Below are positions 35,062 to 45,000 of a stretch of DNA of 64,000 bases, piece after piece. Under the pieces are notes generated by a model. It saw only the letters and a program-made list of their open reading frames with translations, did not search any database and had not been told where the DNA came from. Numbering within the stretch: the first letter of the stretch is position 1; each line of letters opens with the position of its first letter. Source of the stretch: IMCC26077 sp964561165 (GTDB taxonomy: Bacteria; Actinomycetota; Actinomycetes; Nanopelagicales; Nanopelagicaceae); NCBI GenBank assembly GCA_964561165.1, contig CAZLOJ010000003.1:14531-78530 (forward strand), read 5' to 3'. The position numbers were made by a program, and so were the translations under genes.

Positions 35062-36867
35062 CTACCTTTTCGCTGAGGCTGTCGCGACTTTTGCCTCTTT
35101 ATTCAATGTATCAAGGCCTCGCTTATCCAATGGAAACGGAATGAACTCTTGACCTGTTGGAGGCACTCGATAACTTTTTAAAGCATATGAAATAACCGAT
35201 TTGAATACCGGCCCGCCAAGATACCCTCCCCAGTGGATACCTACTGGGTTCTGAACGGTCACGCTCATTACAAATTTAGGTTTATCTGCTGGTGCGAATC
35301 CGATAAATGAAGCGGTGTACCCGCGATAGCATCCACAGTTGCTGTCATACCGTTGCGCTGTGCCAGTCTTACCCGCGACTCGGTAACCAGGTATTGCAGC
35401 CCGAACTGCTGTGCCACCTTCTTGCACAACACTCTCCATCATGACGCTTAACTCTTTCGCAACATCTTGAGAGATGACGCGCCGAGATTCTGGACGTGGC
35501 GCAGAGGTGTAATGGCCAGATGAATCACTCGTGCCAGCGACTAACGTTGGCGTGACTCGAAGACCGGAATTAGCAATCGTGGCAAAGACGCTCGTAGCTT
35601 GAATTGCAGTGACGGAGTAGCTCTGTCCAAACGACACAGTAGGAAACGTTGAGCCTGACCACTTCTCCACTGGATTCAAAATTCCGGCTGGCTCTGCAGG
35701 TAGACCTAACTTGACGCGCTCTCCAATCCCGAAATTCCTCAAGTATGAATAGAGCGTATTCTCACTCATCCGTTCGCTTATCTTGATAGTGCCGACGTTG
35801 CTTGACTTTGCGAGAACTCCAGTTGCAGTTAACTTCCATACCGGGTGCTTATCGTGATCGTTAAACGTTTTACCAGCCCGCTTAATTTTGTCGGGAGTTT
35901 TGAAAAGAGTTGTTGGGGTCACCACTTTCTCCTCAAGAGCTGCCGCCATCGTCATAACCTTGCCCGTTGATCCAGGTTCATATACATCTTGGACTGATGG
36001 AATCTTCAACAGGGAGGCTTTTGTTTGCGAGAAGTTATTGGGATCAAATCCAGGCGCTGTTGCAAGTGCCAAAATTTCTCCTGTGGCCGGGTCCATGATC
36101 ACTGCACTCACCGAGCTGGCCTTAGTTTGTTTTGCTAGTGCCGTAATTGCATCTTCTGCGGCCCATTGCAAATCGCGATCTATCGTCAATCGCACAGACT
36201 TCCCTGGTTGTGGCGGTACTAGAACCTGTCGTGAGGATGGAATTGATGGTCCGCCACCAGACTCATAGGTGAAGACACCATCAGTGCCTGCTAGAACGTG
36301 GTTAAGTGACGCTTCCATGCCTCCACCACCCACGCCAGCTGAATTTACGAAGCCAAGTAATGAGGCAGCGAGATACTTCTCTGGATAATCTCGTTGGAAG
36401 CCGCGCTCACTAAAGAATCCACCAATCCGTTCCGAAAGCTTCCCTTGCGCGTTTTCGTTTGCAATGGCCGCTTTAACGCTCTTCCATTGCGCCGGCGTAA
36501 TGTCTCGAGCAACGTAAACGAATTTACGTGTGCCCACTAGGCGTGATTTCACATAAGAGATGCTCTCACCAATAATTGGAGCAACAATTTCCGCTGCACG
36601 ATCGGGTCGATTAATCAACGTCTGATCTACCACAAGATCTATTGACTCGATGCTGCGCGCTAACACATTTCCATTTCGATCAGTGATCTCTCCACGAGGA
36701 GCCGGCAGAGTTGCGGTACGTGTCAATTCTCTCGTCGCTCGTTCGGCATACTCCTGGGCATTTACCGCTTGCACATCAATCAAGCGAAAGAAGAAGATGG
36801 CGAAAAGAAGCGCGATGATTAAAAGCGCTGCTCGCAGCCGACCCTGTGCGATCCGTATTGGACTCAA
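35062..36867 (-). CDS. ftsI: Septal transpeptidase FtsI (class B PBP)
   Basis: D,D-transpeptidase that crosslinks septal peptidoglycan with FtsW. The 601-residue product has one N-terminal transmembrane helix, a dimerisation/pedestal domain (APRGEITDRNGNVLA) and a transpeptidase domain. That domain has SxxK in PGSTGK (about 299), SxN in KSSNVG (about 355) and KTG in VAGKTGTAQ (about 501). No PASTA repeat follows. The start is TTG at 36867, overlapping the upstream stop (TTGA), with GGGAGTG upstream. Confidence 0.95.
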   Translation of the reverse strand: MSPIRIAQGRLRAALLIIALLFAIFFFRLIDVQAVNAQEYAERATRELTRTATLPAPRGEITDRNGNVLARSIESIDLVVDQTLINRPDRAAEIVAPIIGESISYVKSRLVGTRKFVYVARDITPAQWKSVKAAIANENAQGKLSERIGGFFSERGFQRDYPEKYLAASLLGFVNSAGVGGGGMEASLNHVLAGTDGVFTYESGGGPSIPSSRQVLVPPQPGKSVRLTIDRDLQWAAEDAITALAKQTKASSVSAVIMDPATGEILALATAPGFDPNNFSQTKASLLKIPSVQDVYEPGSTGKVMTMAAALEEKVVTPTTLFKTPDKIKRAGKTFNDHDKHPVWKLTATGVLAKSSNVGTIKISERMSENTLYSYLRNFGIGERVKLGLPAEPAGILNPVEKWSGSTFPTVSFGQSYSVTAIQATSVFATIANSGLRVTPTLVAGTSDSSGHYTSAPRPESRRVISQDVAKELSVMMESVVQEGGTAVRAAIPGYRVAGKTGTAQRYDSNCGCYRGYTASFIGFAPADKPKFVMSVTVQNPVGIHWGGYLGGPVFKSVISYALKSYRVPPTGQEFIPFPLDKRGLDTLNKEAKVATASAKR

Positions 36868-37292
36868 GGTTTCACTCCCTCTAATTGCTCTGCGGGTACT
36901 TCAACATCGATACTGCTCTTTGGCCGCAGGTCGAGAAATTCCGGAGTACCGCTTGGCACCATACCTAGTGTGCGCGCCCGCTTGGCCAGCATGTGCGGCG
37001 ATGAAAATCGTGCAACTTGAGCGGTGATCGCCTCTTCCTGGTCTGCGATAGCTTGAGCTTCGATCTTTAATCTATGTAGTTTTATCGAATCTTGATTGAG
37101 CGCCATGTTCAATGCCATCACCATAAAAATGCTTGTAATGAGCGCACCAAAAACTAGAGAGACAAAAGCTGTAGTGGTGACAGAACGACCATCAGTGACT
37201 TTGAGGTCTTGAACTAAACGTAGTAACGGTTCGGGAGTTCGAGCAGTGGGCATTGATTTAACAAGTGGAATCTTGCGAGCAGTTAGCGCCAT
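36864..37292 (-). CDS. ftsL: FtsL/FtsB-like septum protein
   Basis: A 142-residue bitopic protein with a basic cytoplasmic tail, one transmembrane helix at about residues 42-63 and a short periplasmic coiled coil (LHRLKIEAQAIADQEEAITAQVARF). MLAKRARTLGMVPSGTPEFLDL then follows, the typical ending of FtsL/DivIC-like proteins. Identity rests on topology and on its position between rsmH and ftsI. The ATG overlaps the rsmH stop by 1 nt. Confidence 0.85.
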   Translation of the reverse strand: MALTARKIPLVKSMPTARTPEPLLRLVQDLKVTDGRSVTTTAFVSLVFGALITSIFMVMALNMALNQDSIKLHRLKIEAQAIADQEEAITAQVARFSSPHMLAKRARTLGMVPSGTPEFLDLRPKSSIDVEVPAEQLEGVKP

Positions 37293-38230
37293 TAGGCAGC
37301 CCTCCGTTCGATTGCACGGATTCGCACCGATTGTGCTCGTGGATTTGATTCCATCTCTTCTGCACTTGCACTCTCGCTTGATCGAGTGAGTAATTGGTAG
37401 CTAGTGGGTTCAGGCTCGACAGGAAGGCCATGCGGCACCTCAGAGGTACTAACGTGTGCAAAAGCTCGCTTGACGATTCGGTCTTCGAGCGAGTGATAAG
37501 AGAGCACAACCATCCGTCCGCTGATGGCCAGGAGTTCAAGCGCTGCAGGAATTGCCCGTTCGAGAACGTCCATCTCATTGTTAACATAGATTCGGAGCGC
37601 CTGGAAGGTTCGTTTTGCAGGATTGCCACCCGTGCGACGAGTTGCAGCTGGGATGCTCTCCTTGATTATTTGGGCAAGTGCGATGGTTGATGTGACAGGA
37701 GCGACTTTTCGCGCATCAATTATGCGTGCTGCAATCCTGCTTGCAAATTTCTCTTCTCCATATTCACGAATTATTCGCGTCAAATCTTCATGTGAATAGT
37801 TGTTCACAACATCGACAGCGCTAACACCCGTAGATTGATCCATTCGCATGTCAAGAGGCGCATCGTGTGAATATGCGAAACCACGATCAGATTGGTCGAG
37901 CTGCATCGAGGAAACGCCTAAATCAAAGAGAATTCCTTGCACCTGCGTTACGCCGCGTTCGCTTGCGACATTCGCTATTTGGTCATAGACCGCATGCACT
38001 AACGTTACGCGTTCGTTGAATCGAGCAAGGCGAGCAGCTGCTTTCTCAAGTGCGCTCTTATCGCGATCAATTCCAATAACGTGGAGATCTGCAAATTTCT
38101 CCAAAAGCTTTTCGGTGTGACCACCAAGACCCAGAGTTGCATCGATAAGATGGGGCGCGGTGACTGAAAGCGCTGGCGTCAATAACTCAATTGTGCGCTC
38201 AAGCGCTACTGGAATGTGCTCCTCATGCAT
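37292..38230 (-). CDS. rsmH: 16S rRNA (cytosine1402-N4)-methyltransferase
   Basis: Methylates C1402 in the 16S rRNA decoding site using SAM. The product has HIPVALERTIELL at the N-terminus, the SAM loop DATLGLGGHTE, FDLGVSSMQLDQSDRGFAYSHDAPLDMRMD and, at the C-terminus, VVLSYHSLEDRIVKRAF. ATG 38230 (MHEEHIPVAL) is chosen; a GTG at 38242 would add four residues. A GC-rich 152-170 nt spacer separates it from mraZ, with inverted GC runs but no clean terminator. Confidence 0.95.
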   Translation of the reverse strand: MHEEHIPVALERTIELLTPALSVTAPHLIDATLGLGGHTEKLLEKFADLHVIGIDRDKSALEKAAARLARFNERVTLVHAVYDQIANVASERGVTQVQGILFDLGVSSMQLDQSDRGFAYSHDAPLDMRMDQSTGVSAVDVVNNYSHEDLTRIIREYGEEKFASRIAARIIDARKVAPVTSTIALAQIIKESIPAATRRTGGNPAKRTFQALRIYVNNEMDVLERAIPAALELLAISGRMVVLSYHSLEDRIVKRAFAHVSTSEVPHGLPVEPEPTSYQLLTRSSESASAEEMESNPRAQSVRIRAIERRAA

Positions 38231-38394
38231 TGCTTTCTTCACCTTCCCCTCTTTCGCTCAACTTCTGCTCTGGTATTGCTGTGCTGCTGTGCTGGTTTAT
38301 CTCTCCTGACCTTTGGACACCGCCGCCGGACGGACTGTTCGGCGCCGGGGAAGGGGCGTCGAGACTCGGTGCGGCAGTGACCGAAAATCAGGGG

Positions 38395-38826
38395 TTAAAA
38401 GAGACCAGGGAAAACCTCCTCAGATACATCAGCAAAACTCTTCTCACGATCTGCGAGATAGCTCTCCCACGATTGAAGATCCCAAATCTCTACGCGAGTA
38501 TTTGCGCCGATTACTACGCACTCTTTCTCCAAGGCTGCGTAACTTCGAAGTGATTGCGGAATCGTGACGCGTCCTTGCTTATCGGGAATCTCGTCATGTG
38601 CGCCGGCAAACATCACGCGCATGTAATCGCGGGCAGATTTTGCGGTAACTGGCGCTTGGCGCATCGCTTCAGTCAGAGTTGCGAACTCTTGGGCCGGCCA
38701 GACGTACAGACAGCGCTCTTGGCCTTTGGTGATAACAAGTCCGGCGGCGAGATCATCGCGGAATCGAGCAGGAAGGATTAGTCGCCCTTTTTCATCCAAA
38801 CGGGGTTGGTAGGTGCCAAGAAACAT
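38395..38826 (-). CDS. mraZ: Transcriptional regulator MraZ
   Basis: DNA-binding repressor of the dcw cluster and a dodecameric AbrB-like protein. The 143-residue product has two SpoVT-AbrB-like halves, FLGTYQPRLDEKGRLILPARFRDDL-type and DKQGRVTIPQSLRSYAAL. It is the first gene of the cluster and is preceded by three 5-bp MraZ boxes (38859-38883) that overlap its promoter, so it probably represses itself. Confidence 0.96.
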   Translation of the reverse strand: MFLGTYQPRLDEKGRLILPARFRDDLAAGLVITKGQERCLYVWPAQEFATLTEAMRQAPVTAKSARDYMRVMFAGAHDEIPDKQGRVTIPQSLRSYAALEKECVVIGANTRVEIWDLQSWESYLADREKSFADVSEEVFPGLF

Positions 38827-38858
38827 GCGGTGGCGGCCCCCTTCCCCAAGGATCTATC

Positions 38859-38883
38859 CCCCACTTTACTCCACATTTCCCCA
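38859..38883 (-). promoter_or_regulatory. mraZ: MraZ operator (three boxes, 10-bp period)
   Basis: On the minus strand three boxes TGGGG, TGGAG, TGGGG lie exactly 10 nt apart (38879-38883, 38869-38873, 38859-38863), 33 nt before mraZ. The TGGGN repeat with 5-nt spacers is the known MraZ binding pattern. Confidence 0.85.
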
Positions 38884-38890
38884 CAGTCAA
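38863..38890 (-). promoter_or_regulatory. mraZ promoter
   Basis: Minus strand TTGACT (38885-38890) and TAAAGT (38863-38868) are separated by 16 nt. The three MraZ boxes overlap the spacer and the -10, so bound MraZ would block RNA polymerase. Confidence 0.7.
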
Positions 38891-38981
38891 CCACCCTCCC
38901 CCCTCCCACTCCCAAAGGGCCCACCCCGGAGTGCTGGCCATGCAGGACGAGCGTGATTCTGTGAATCCAGCTCGATGGCCG

Positions 38982-38987
38982 TACCGT
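38982..38987 (+). promoter_or_regulatory. Candidate -10 element for the flavin reductase gene
   Basis: TACCGT (TANNNT form) lies 7 nt before the GTG start, consistent with transcription starting at the start codon. No convincing -35 is visible. Confidence 0.35.
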
Positions 38988-38994
38988 TAGGGAG

Positions 38995-39486
38995 GTGTCC
39001 AACTCAGCGATTAATCCCCGCTCCTTCCGCTCCTTGATGAGCGGCTGGATTACGGGCATCGCCATTGTGACTGCGGAGGTCGATGGCGAGCGGGTAGGAA
39101 TCGTCTGCAACTCGCTGACCTCAGTCTCGCTCGATCCAATACTTGTCTCGTGGTGCGTCGATAAGAAAATTGCCTCATATCCACTCTGGCGAAACGCAAC
39201 ACATTGGGCGGTTCATTTTGTTGATGCTGAACAAGAAGAGTTAGTCCATCGTTTCACTACTCATGGCGTTGATCGATTTGCCGGCCTCGAACTTATTGAG
39301 CCCAGCGCTGAGCATCCAGCGCTCGCGCTTGCCTGTGCGCAGACATACTTCACTGCTCGAACGACTGCTCAACATGAAGCGGGTGATCACGTCATTATCG
39401 TTGGTGAGGTGCTTGCATTTTCCGATGGCATTTCGCAGCCGTTGACATTCTTCCGCGGAAAATTCCTCCCCGGCCCCACGGTTTAA
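38995..39486 (+). CDS. Flavin reductase-like (FMN-binding split barrel) protein
   Basis: A 163-residue protein of the flavin reductase-like family: MSGWITGIAIVTAEVDGERVGIVCNSLTSVSLDPILVSWCVDKKIASYP is the FMN-binding core, with GDHVIIVGEVLAFSDG at the C-terminal side. It probably reduces FMN/FAD with NAD(P)H; the partner enzyme is unknown. The GTG at 38995 directly follows AGGGAG, too close for a normal ribosome binding site. A TACCGT element 7 nt upstream suggests leaderless initiation. It is divergent from mraZ. Confidence 0.85.
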   Translation: MSNSAINPRSFRSLMSGWITGIAIVTAEVDGERVGIVCNSLTSVSLDPILVSWCVDKKIASYPLWRNATHWAVHFVDAEQEELVHRFTTHGVDRFAGLELIEPSAEHPALALACAQTYFTARTTAQHEAGDHVIIVGEVLAFSDGISQPLTFFRGKFLPGPTV

Positions 39487-39504
39487 GCCCGCCGCACAGT
39501 CGCT

Positions 39505-40335
39505 TTACCTGTCAGCGAGTAGTAGTGGAATCTCCTCTAGTAAGTCGGTAGCAACTAACGGCGCACGTTTACTCCGGGACGATTGTGCAGCTGCGGCAAA
39601 TAGCGTGACTGCATTGACCACAATTGAAGCCGCTGAAGAGATCGTTTGTGGCTGGTGCGAGGCGAGCATCGAAGCAATCAAGCCAGCGAGCACATCACCT
39701 GTTCCTGCAGTTGATAATTCAGGGCCACCAATTTCATCAATGTGGAGAATTCCATCTGGCGTGGAAATAATGGAGTGATAACCCTTAAGTAGCGTAATGG
39801 CATGTAATTCTTGTGCAATCCGCAGCGCACAATTCTCGCGATCTGATGGATCAAATCCCATTTTTTTCGCTTCACCTTCGTGCGGAGTTAGCACCCAAAT
39901 GTGCCCCGTTGGCGCTGGTTTCGTGACTAAAGTGAGCGCGCCACCATCGATAATCACCCGCTGCGCGTCAGGAATTGCTGTGACTGCAGGAGATCCGGGG
40001 CCAATTAATAATGTGGTGACTCGCGAAATCTCTTCCGCATCGCTTGCGAGATTCAATGGCACAACATCTGGATAGGCGTGCAGAACTAATTCCGTTGGAA
40101 GATTCTCGCGAGAGAGATAATTGATATAGCCAGCGCCGCCGCGACGTGCGCCGCCAACTGCTAAAACTGCCGCACCTGGAAATCGAGTGGATCCCGCGTC
40201 AATGAGCAAGCGACCGGAGGTGTATTTATTTCCAGTAGGGATTCGTTGATGGAGAAAATGTGTAAGCGATTTTTGGGGCTGGGACGAAAAAGCGGAAGGA
40301 GTAGTCGAATCCGAACTACTGTTGATCGTCGCCAA
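39505..40335 (-). CDS. nnrD: ADP/ATP-dependent NAD(P)H-hydrate dehydratase
   Basis: Repairs hydrated NAD(P)H. The 276-residue ribokinase-like protein has TSGRLLIDAGSTRFPGAAVLAVGGARRGGAGY, WVLTPHEGEAKK and the active-site GTGDVLAGLIASM. Only the dehydratase domain is present. The NAD(P)HX epimerase domain often fused in bacteria (Nnr) is absent, so an epimerase must be elsewhere or lacking. The start is TTG at 40335 with GGGAGCG 8 nt upstream, overlapping the DUF3040 gene by 20 nt. Confidence 0.9.
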   Translation of the reverse strand: MATINSSSDSTTPSAFSSQPQKSLTHFLHQRIPTGNKYTSGRLLIDAGSTRFPGAAVLAVGGARRGGAGYINYLSRENLPTELVLHAYPDVVPLNLASDAEEISRVTTLLIGPGSPAVTAIPDAQRVIIDGGALTLVTKPAPTGHIWVLTPHEGEAKKMGFDPSDRENCALRIAQELHAITLLKGYHSIISTPDGILHIDEIGGPELSTAGTGDVLAGLIASMLASHQPQTISSAASIVVNAVTLFAAAAQSSRSKRAPLVATDLLEEIPLLLADR

Positions 40336-40678
40336 ACTGACGGCGCTCCCAGCGCTCTTCTAACATGCTATTAAAACGATTTTTGCGCTTCTGACGTGGA
40401 GCTTTCATTCCCATGCCGTTTATGACATTTCGTGAAGTCGTAATCAGTCGATAGAGACCTGCCAGGGCGATGACGAATCCAATTACTCCTGCGACAACCA
40501 CTTGCATTACAAGACCGATGAATAACGTTACAAATCCAGACGCAATGAGAGTCAGGCTCAAAATTGGCGAGCGCTTCACCTTTTTTTGCGAGAGCGCCGA
40601 GACCAGCTTCGGATCCTCTTGTGAGAGGGCAGCCTCCATTTGAGCTAGTAACCGCTCTTCATGCTCTGAAAGTGGCAT
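40316..40678 (-). CDS. DUF3040 membrane protein
   Basis: A 120-residue actinobacterial protein with the DUF3040 start MPLSEHEERLLAQMEAAL, two transmembrane helices in the middle and a basic tail (APRQKRKNRFNSMLEERW). Function unknown. Its place between dinB and the mraZ region is conserved in Actinobacteria. AAGGGAAG precedes the ATG. The 134 nt upstream (40679-40812) contain TAAGAT as a possible -10 but nothing else clear. Confidence 0.92.
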   Translation of the reverse strand: MPLSEHEERLLAQMEAALSQEDPKLVSALSQKKVKRSPILSLTLIASGFVTLFIGLVMQVVVAGVIGFVIALAGLYRLITTSRNVINGMGMKAPRQKRKNRFNSMLEERWERRQFGDDQQ

Positions 40679-40812
40679 TGCCTGCTCGCGCTTCCCTTCT
40701 TGAATGGAACGGCCTACGCCGCTACCAAAAATCTTAGCCCAGTCCAGGAGTTACGGCTTGCCGGTGCTAGAAGGTGGGCCAATCTGTGAGCCACTCTAGG
40801 GGCGAGCGTGCG

Positions 40813-42015
40813 CTAACTGGGCTCTTGCTCGTCGCCGCTTTCGATCAAGCGGGCTGGCTTGAGCGCTCCCCCGCCAAAGCGCCTCCGGGCTCGGTCGAGC
40901 GCCTTATCTACTTGGCGCCAGCCCTTCTCTCGGGAGCCGAGGGTGAGCTGCTCCACCAATCCTGCATCGCTCTCAAGGTTTTCTAATCGCACTCCCACCA
41001 AGCGCACACGTGCCCGAACCAATCCTAGGGCGGTAAAGAGGCGTCGAACGTGTTCATAAATTTCTTGCGTACTTGCAGTAGGTAGGTCGATTGATTTAGA
41101 GCGAGTGATAGTTGTGAAGTCACTAAAGCGAATCTTGATCGCGATGGTGCGAGTAACTAACTCTTGATCGCGCAGCCTGCGCGCTACTCGCTCAGTTACG
41201 CGAAGTAGTTCGGCGAGTAACTCTTCGTTATCGTCGATATCGCGGGCGAAAGTCTCTTCTGCGCCGATGCTCTTTTCGATTGTGCTCTCTTCGACCGCAC
41301 GAAGATCTCGCCCCCATGCCAATTCGTAGAGGCTCTCACCGTGTCCTTGACCGAGCGCGCGAATAAGAGTGCCACGTGGAGTATGTGCGATATCGCCGAT
41401 CGTCTGCAATCCAAGTCTGGTCAGCGCATCACCAGTCTTTGGGCCAACTCCCCACAACTCTCGCACCGGAAGTGGATGGAGAAATTCCAAAACTCGATCA
41501 TCGGCTATTTCAAGAATTCCATTTGGCTTGCAACGACCTGACGCTAACTTTGCAATCAATTTTGTCGTAGAGATTCCTACTGAGCAGGTGATACGGAGCT
41601 CCGCTTCGATCTGAGCTCTAATTTTCATAGCAATCTCGCGAGCGCTTCCAATCAACCGAGCTGCGCCCGAAACATCGATAAATGCTTCATCGAGGGAGAG
41701 TGGTTCGACATGTGGTGAGAAGTCATTGAAGATTTTCATGACTTCAGCTGAGACCTCGTTATAGCGATGATGTCGATTAGGCAGAAAGATGGCGTGCGGA
41801 GCGAGCCTGCGCGCTTGGGCTACTGGCATCGCTGCGCGAATACCAAACTCTCGCGCGAGATAGTTTGCCGAGGTAACTACTGCGCGTGGACCTGCCCCAA
41901 CAACAACTGCTTTCCCTTTGAGTTCAGGGTTATCTGCCTCTTCAACTGATGCAAAGAAGGCATCCATATCGACGTGGAGGATTGTGCTCGGCTTTACGTG
42001 CGTAACCTCAGGCAC
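40813..42015 (-). CDS. dinB: DNA polymerase IV (Y family)
   Basis: Error-prone translesion polymerase. The 400-residue product keeps the catalytic acids in HVDMDAFFASVEE (Asp16) and PLSLDEAFID (Asp109, Glu110), so unlike ImuB it should be active. A helix-hairpin-helix (WGVGPKTGDAL), a little-finger domain and a clamp-binding QLTLGS near the C-terminus follow. The frame is open to 42192, but GTG 42015 has GGGGGAG at good distance and gives the normal N-terminus. It overlaps dnaE2 by 8 nt, so translation is coupled. Confidence 0.95.
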   Translation of the reverse strand: MPEVTHVKPSTILHVDMDAFFASVEEADNPELKGKAVVVGAGPRAVVTSANYLAREFGIRAAMPVAQARRLAPHAIFLPNRHHRYNEVSAEVMKIFNDFSPHVEPLSLDEAFIDVSGAARLIGSAREIAMKIRAQIEAELRITCSVGISTTKLIAKLASGRCKPNGILEIADDRVLEFLHPLPVRELWGVGPKTGDALTRLGLQTIGDIAHTPRGTLIRALGQGHGESLYELAWGRDLRAVEESTIEKSIGAEETFARDIDDNEELLAELLRVTERVARRLRDQELVTRTIAIKIRFSDFTTITRSKSIDLPTASTQEIYEHVRRLFTALGLVRARVRLVGVRLENLESDAGLVEQLTLGSREKGWRQVDKALDRARRRFGGGALKPARLIESGDEQEPS

Positions 42016-45000
42016 TGGCGCTCTCTCCCCCTTTATTACCTTTATTGCTGATATTAATAAGAGTATCCATCTCTTCTCGAAGAATTGAGATATCTCCACT
42101 CTCGCGCCAACGCGCATGGAGTTCGGAGAGATCCCAGGCGCAATCGCCGAGGATAGAGACCCCACGCGCACCAGTGCGACGCACAGTGCCATGGACTAGA
42201 AGTAATTGGGAGCGATAGAGGGTTCGCCCAGAGTGGATCTGCGTCTTCTCAAAGAAGGTTGCATCGCTACATCCAGTTCCGTCATCAAGAGTAATAAAGA
42301 TGACGCGGCGACCAGAGCGAATTGGAGGGCTCTGTAGTGCGACTTTGACGCCCGCGACAAGAAGTGGTGTTCGAGAGCGAAGGGTAAGAAGGTCAGCCGC
42401 CCGAACGACTCCAAGTTCGCGCAATAGATCGTGATAGAAGTCGATGAGGTGATGGCTTACATCAAGGCCAAGAAGCGCGACTTCGTTGCGAACTTTCTCG
42501 CTCTCGGTCAGCGCTGGCAATCCACTACTAGTGAGCGTGCCAGAGCTATTGCCTGAAAGGAGAGCGAGAGACATCTGGTCAGAGGATGGACCGCTCCACC
42601 GATCAAGCTCGGCGTAGTGAAGTAAGAGATCGCGCCTATTGGCATGCGGGTGAAGTTCATCGAATGCACCGAGGAGAATTAAGTTCTCAACAATTGGTTG
42701 TGAGATCCGAGCGCGATAGACGAAATCAGCGAGATCGATGAAAGGTCGCCCAGAGATGATCTCGGTTATCTCTTTCTCATTGATGCCAGAGATATCAGAG
42801 AGCGCTAACCGAATTCCATATCTGTCGGATATCTTCTCTACTTGATACTCGTTTGCTGAACTATTGATTGATAATGGTAAGAGCGCTACCCCTAATTGCC
42901 GCGCCTCATCGAGAAGAAGGCGCTTTGGATACATACCTGGATCATGCGTGAGCAAGCCGGCGAGGAAATGCGCTGGATAATGGCTCTTAAGCCATGCTGA
43001 TTGATAGGTAGGAAGTGCAAAAGCTGCAGCATGGGCTTTACAGAATCCAAAGGAAGCAAAAGCGCGCAAGACATCGCTCACTTCGTTGATGACATCAGCT
43101 GAGTAGCCGCGTTCACTAGCGCGCTCTGCAAACCATGGATAAAACTCGACGCTACCTTCTGGATCGTTAAGTAGTCGACGATACGACTCGGCTTGCGCAA
43201 GCGAGATGCCGGCAATGGTCGCGATGATTCGGATTACCTGTTCATGAAAGACGACAACGCCTTCAGTCTCAACGAGGATCTCGTAGAGCGAGGGGTGGAT
43301 AAGGCGCGGCGCGCGCCATCCCTGCCTGGCATTGAGAAATGGAGTGATCATGTCGCTCTTGACTGGCCCTGGACGAAAGAGCGAGATATCGATGATGAGA
43401 TCGTTAAAAACTTCAGGTGCGAACTTTCCGATGAGCTCGCGCTGTCCGGGGCTTTCAATCTGAAAGACGCCGAGTGTCTTAGTGGAACGGATAAGAGTGA
43501 AGGTCTTGGCATCATCGAGGGCGACCTCATCGAGTGGAATGCTCTTCTTGTCGACTCGCTTAATCTCATGGAGCGCGTGTGCCATCGCTGATTGCATACG
43601 AACGCCAAGAATGTCGAGCTTAAGAAGACCCACGCTCTCCACATCATCTTTATCCCATTGCGACATGGGATACCCCGAGGCGCCCATCTGGCTAGGCATC
43701 CGATCAAGGAGCGCCCTATCGGCAAGAATCACCGCGCATGGATGCATCGACAGATGACGCGGCAACTTATCAAGTTGTTGCGCAAGAGCAATTGCCTTGC
43801 CCAGCGGCGCATTAAGAGAGATATGGCGTAGCTCTGGGAGTTCGCGAAGCGCGTTAGTGATGTTCTTTGCGCGAATATGTGGGAGTGATTTGGCTAATGC
43901 ATCAATCTCTTCATGCGGTAGCGCAAGCGCTGCGCCAACATCGCGAATGGCATGGCGAGCGCGATATGTCTCGACCATCGCAACTGTCGTCGATTGAGCA
44001 GGTCCATGTGGCCATGATCCATCAGGGTTGTAGCGAGCAAAGACTTGATCGTAGATTTCTAACCGTCGAGCTGACTCGACGTCGATATCGATATCAGGAA
44101 GGTCGGTACGAAGGGTGGAACAAAACCGCTCCATCAATAAACCATGTTCGAGCGGATCAACTCCTGAGATACCAAGTAGATGACAGATCAATGAACCTGC
44201 ACCGCTACCACGCGCTGCCACTCGAATGCCAGAGCGGCGAGCGCTATCGACGATGTCAGCAACGGCAAGGAAGTAAGCCTCGTACCCCAACGCATTGACT
44301 GTCTGTAGCTCTTGATGCAAGCGCTCGGTGGCAACGCTTAACTTCTCACCGGAATAGCGTGAGGTCAGACGCACCTCACACCGCGCCTTGAGATGGTGCG
44401 CCATCTCGCCATAAGAGGAGAGGCCAACTACTTCGGGTTCAGGAAGATGAACTCCCCCTAAACCGATATCACGCGTTGGTGAGAGTTCGCACCGCTGCGC
44501 CCACTCGTGCGTTGTAGCGAGTAATTCATATTCATTTCTCTCACCAGCGCTCTGTGCAATCTCTTTGGCAATCTGAAACATCTCTGCGCTACTTTTCAGA
44601 TAAGCCTGATCTGTCGCATTCTCGATATGGCGCGACGAGAGCGGGACAAGCTTTCGGATTGCGTCAAGAACTTCAGCTACTGGCGCATCACTAGCTTCAA
44701 GCATCCGAACGTTATTACTTAAAAGCACAGGAGCTTTCATCATCCGACCAAAGAGCGTTAATTTGCCGGCATGATGTGTTGACCACTTTCCTACTCCTGG
44801 AACGCGATGTGAGACCGCTTCGATGGTGATGAGATCACGCGGGAAGTATTCGCTCCACTCATTAAATGCTCGCTCTGCTAGATCGGCGCGATTGGATTCG
44901 ATATGGCGACCGACATCAGAGTCGGGGCCAAGAAGGAGAATCAATCCTTTGCCGTAGCGCGAAAGATTCTCCCGAGTAAGAAGACCCTCTTCGGTTGCAG

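Noticed and set aside
38243..38394. Terminator or attenuator between mraZ and rsmH
   Set aside because: The GC-rich spacer has short inverted runs but no stem followed by a T tract on the minus strand.
38778..39110. 110-residue minus-strand ORF over the mraZ promoter region
   Set aside because: It covers the MraZ operator and the flavin reductase start and has no recognisable features.
40813..42192. dinB extended to 42192
   Set aside because: The extra residues overlap dnaE2 by 185 nt; GTG 42015 has a good ribosome binding site and the normal start.
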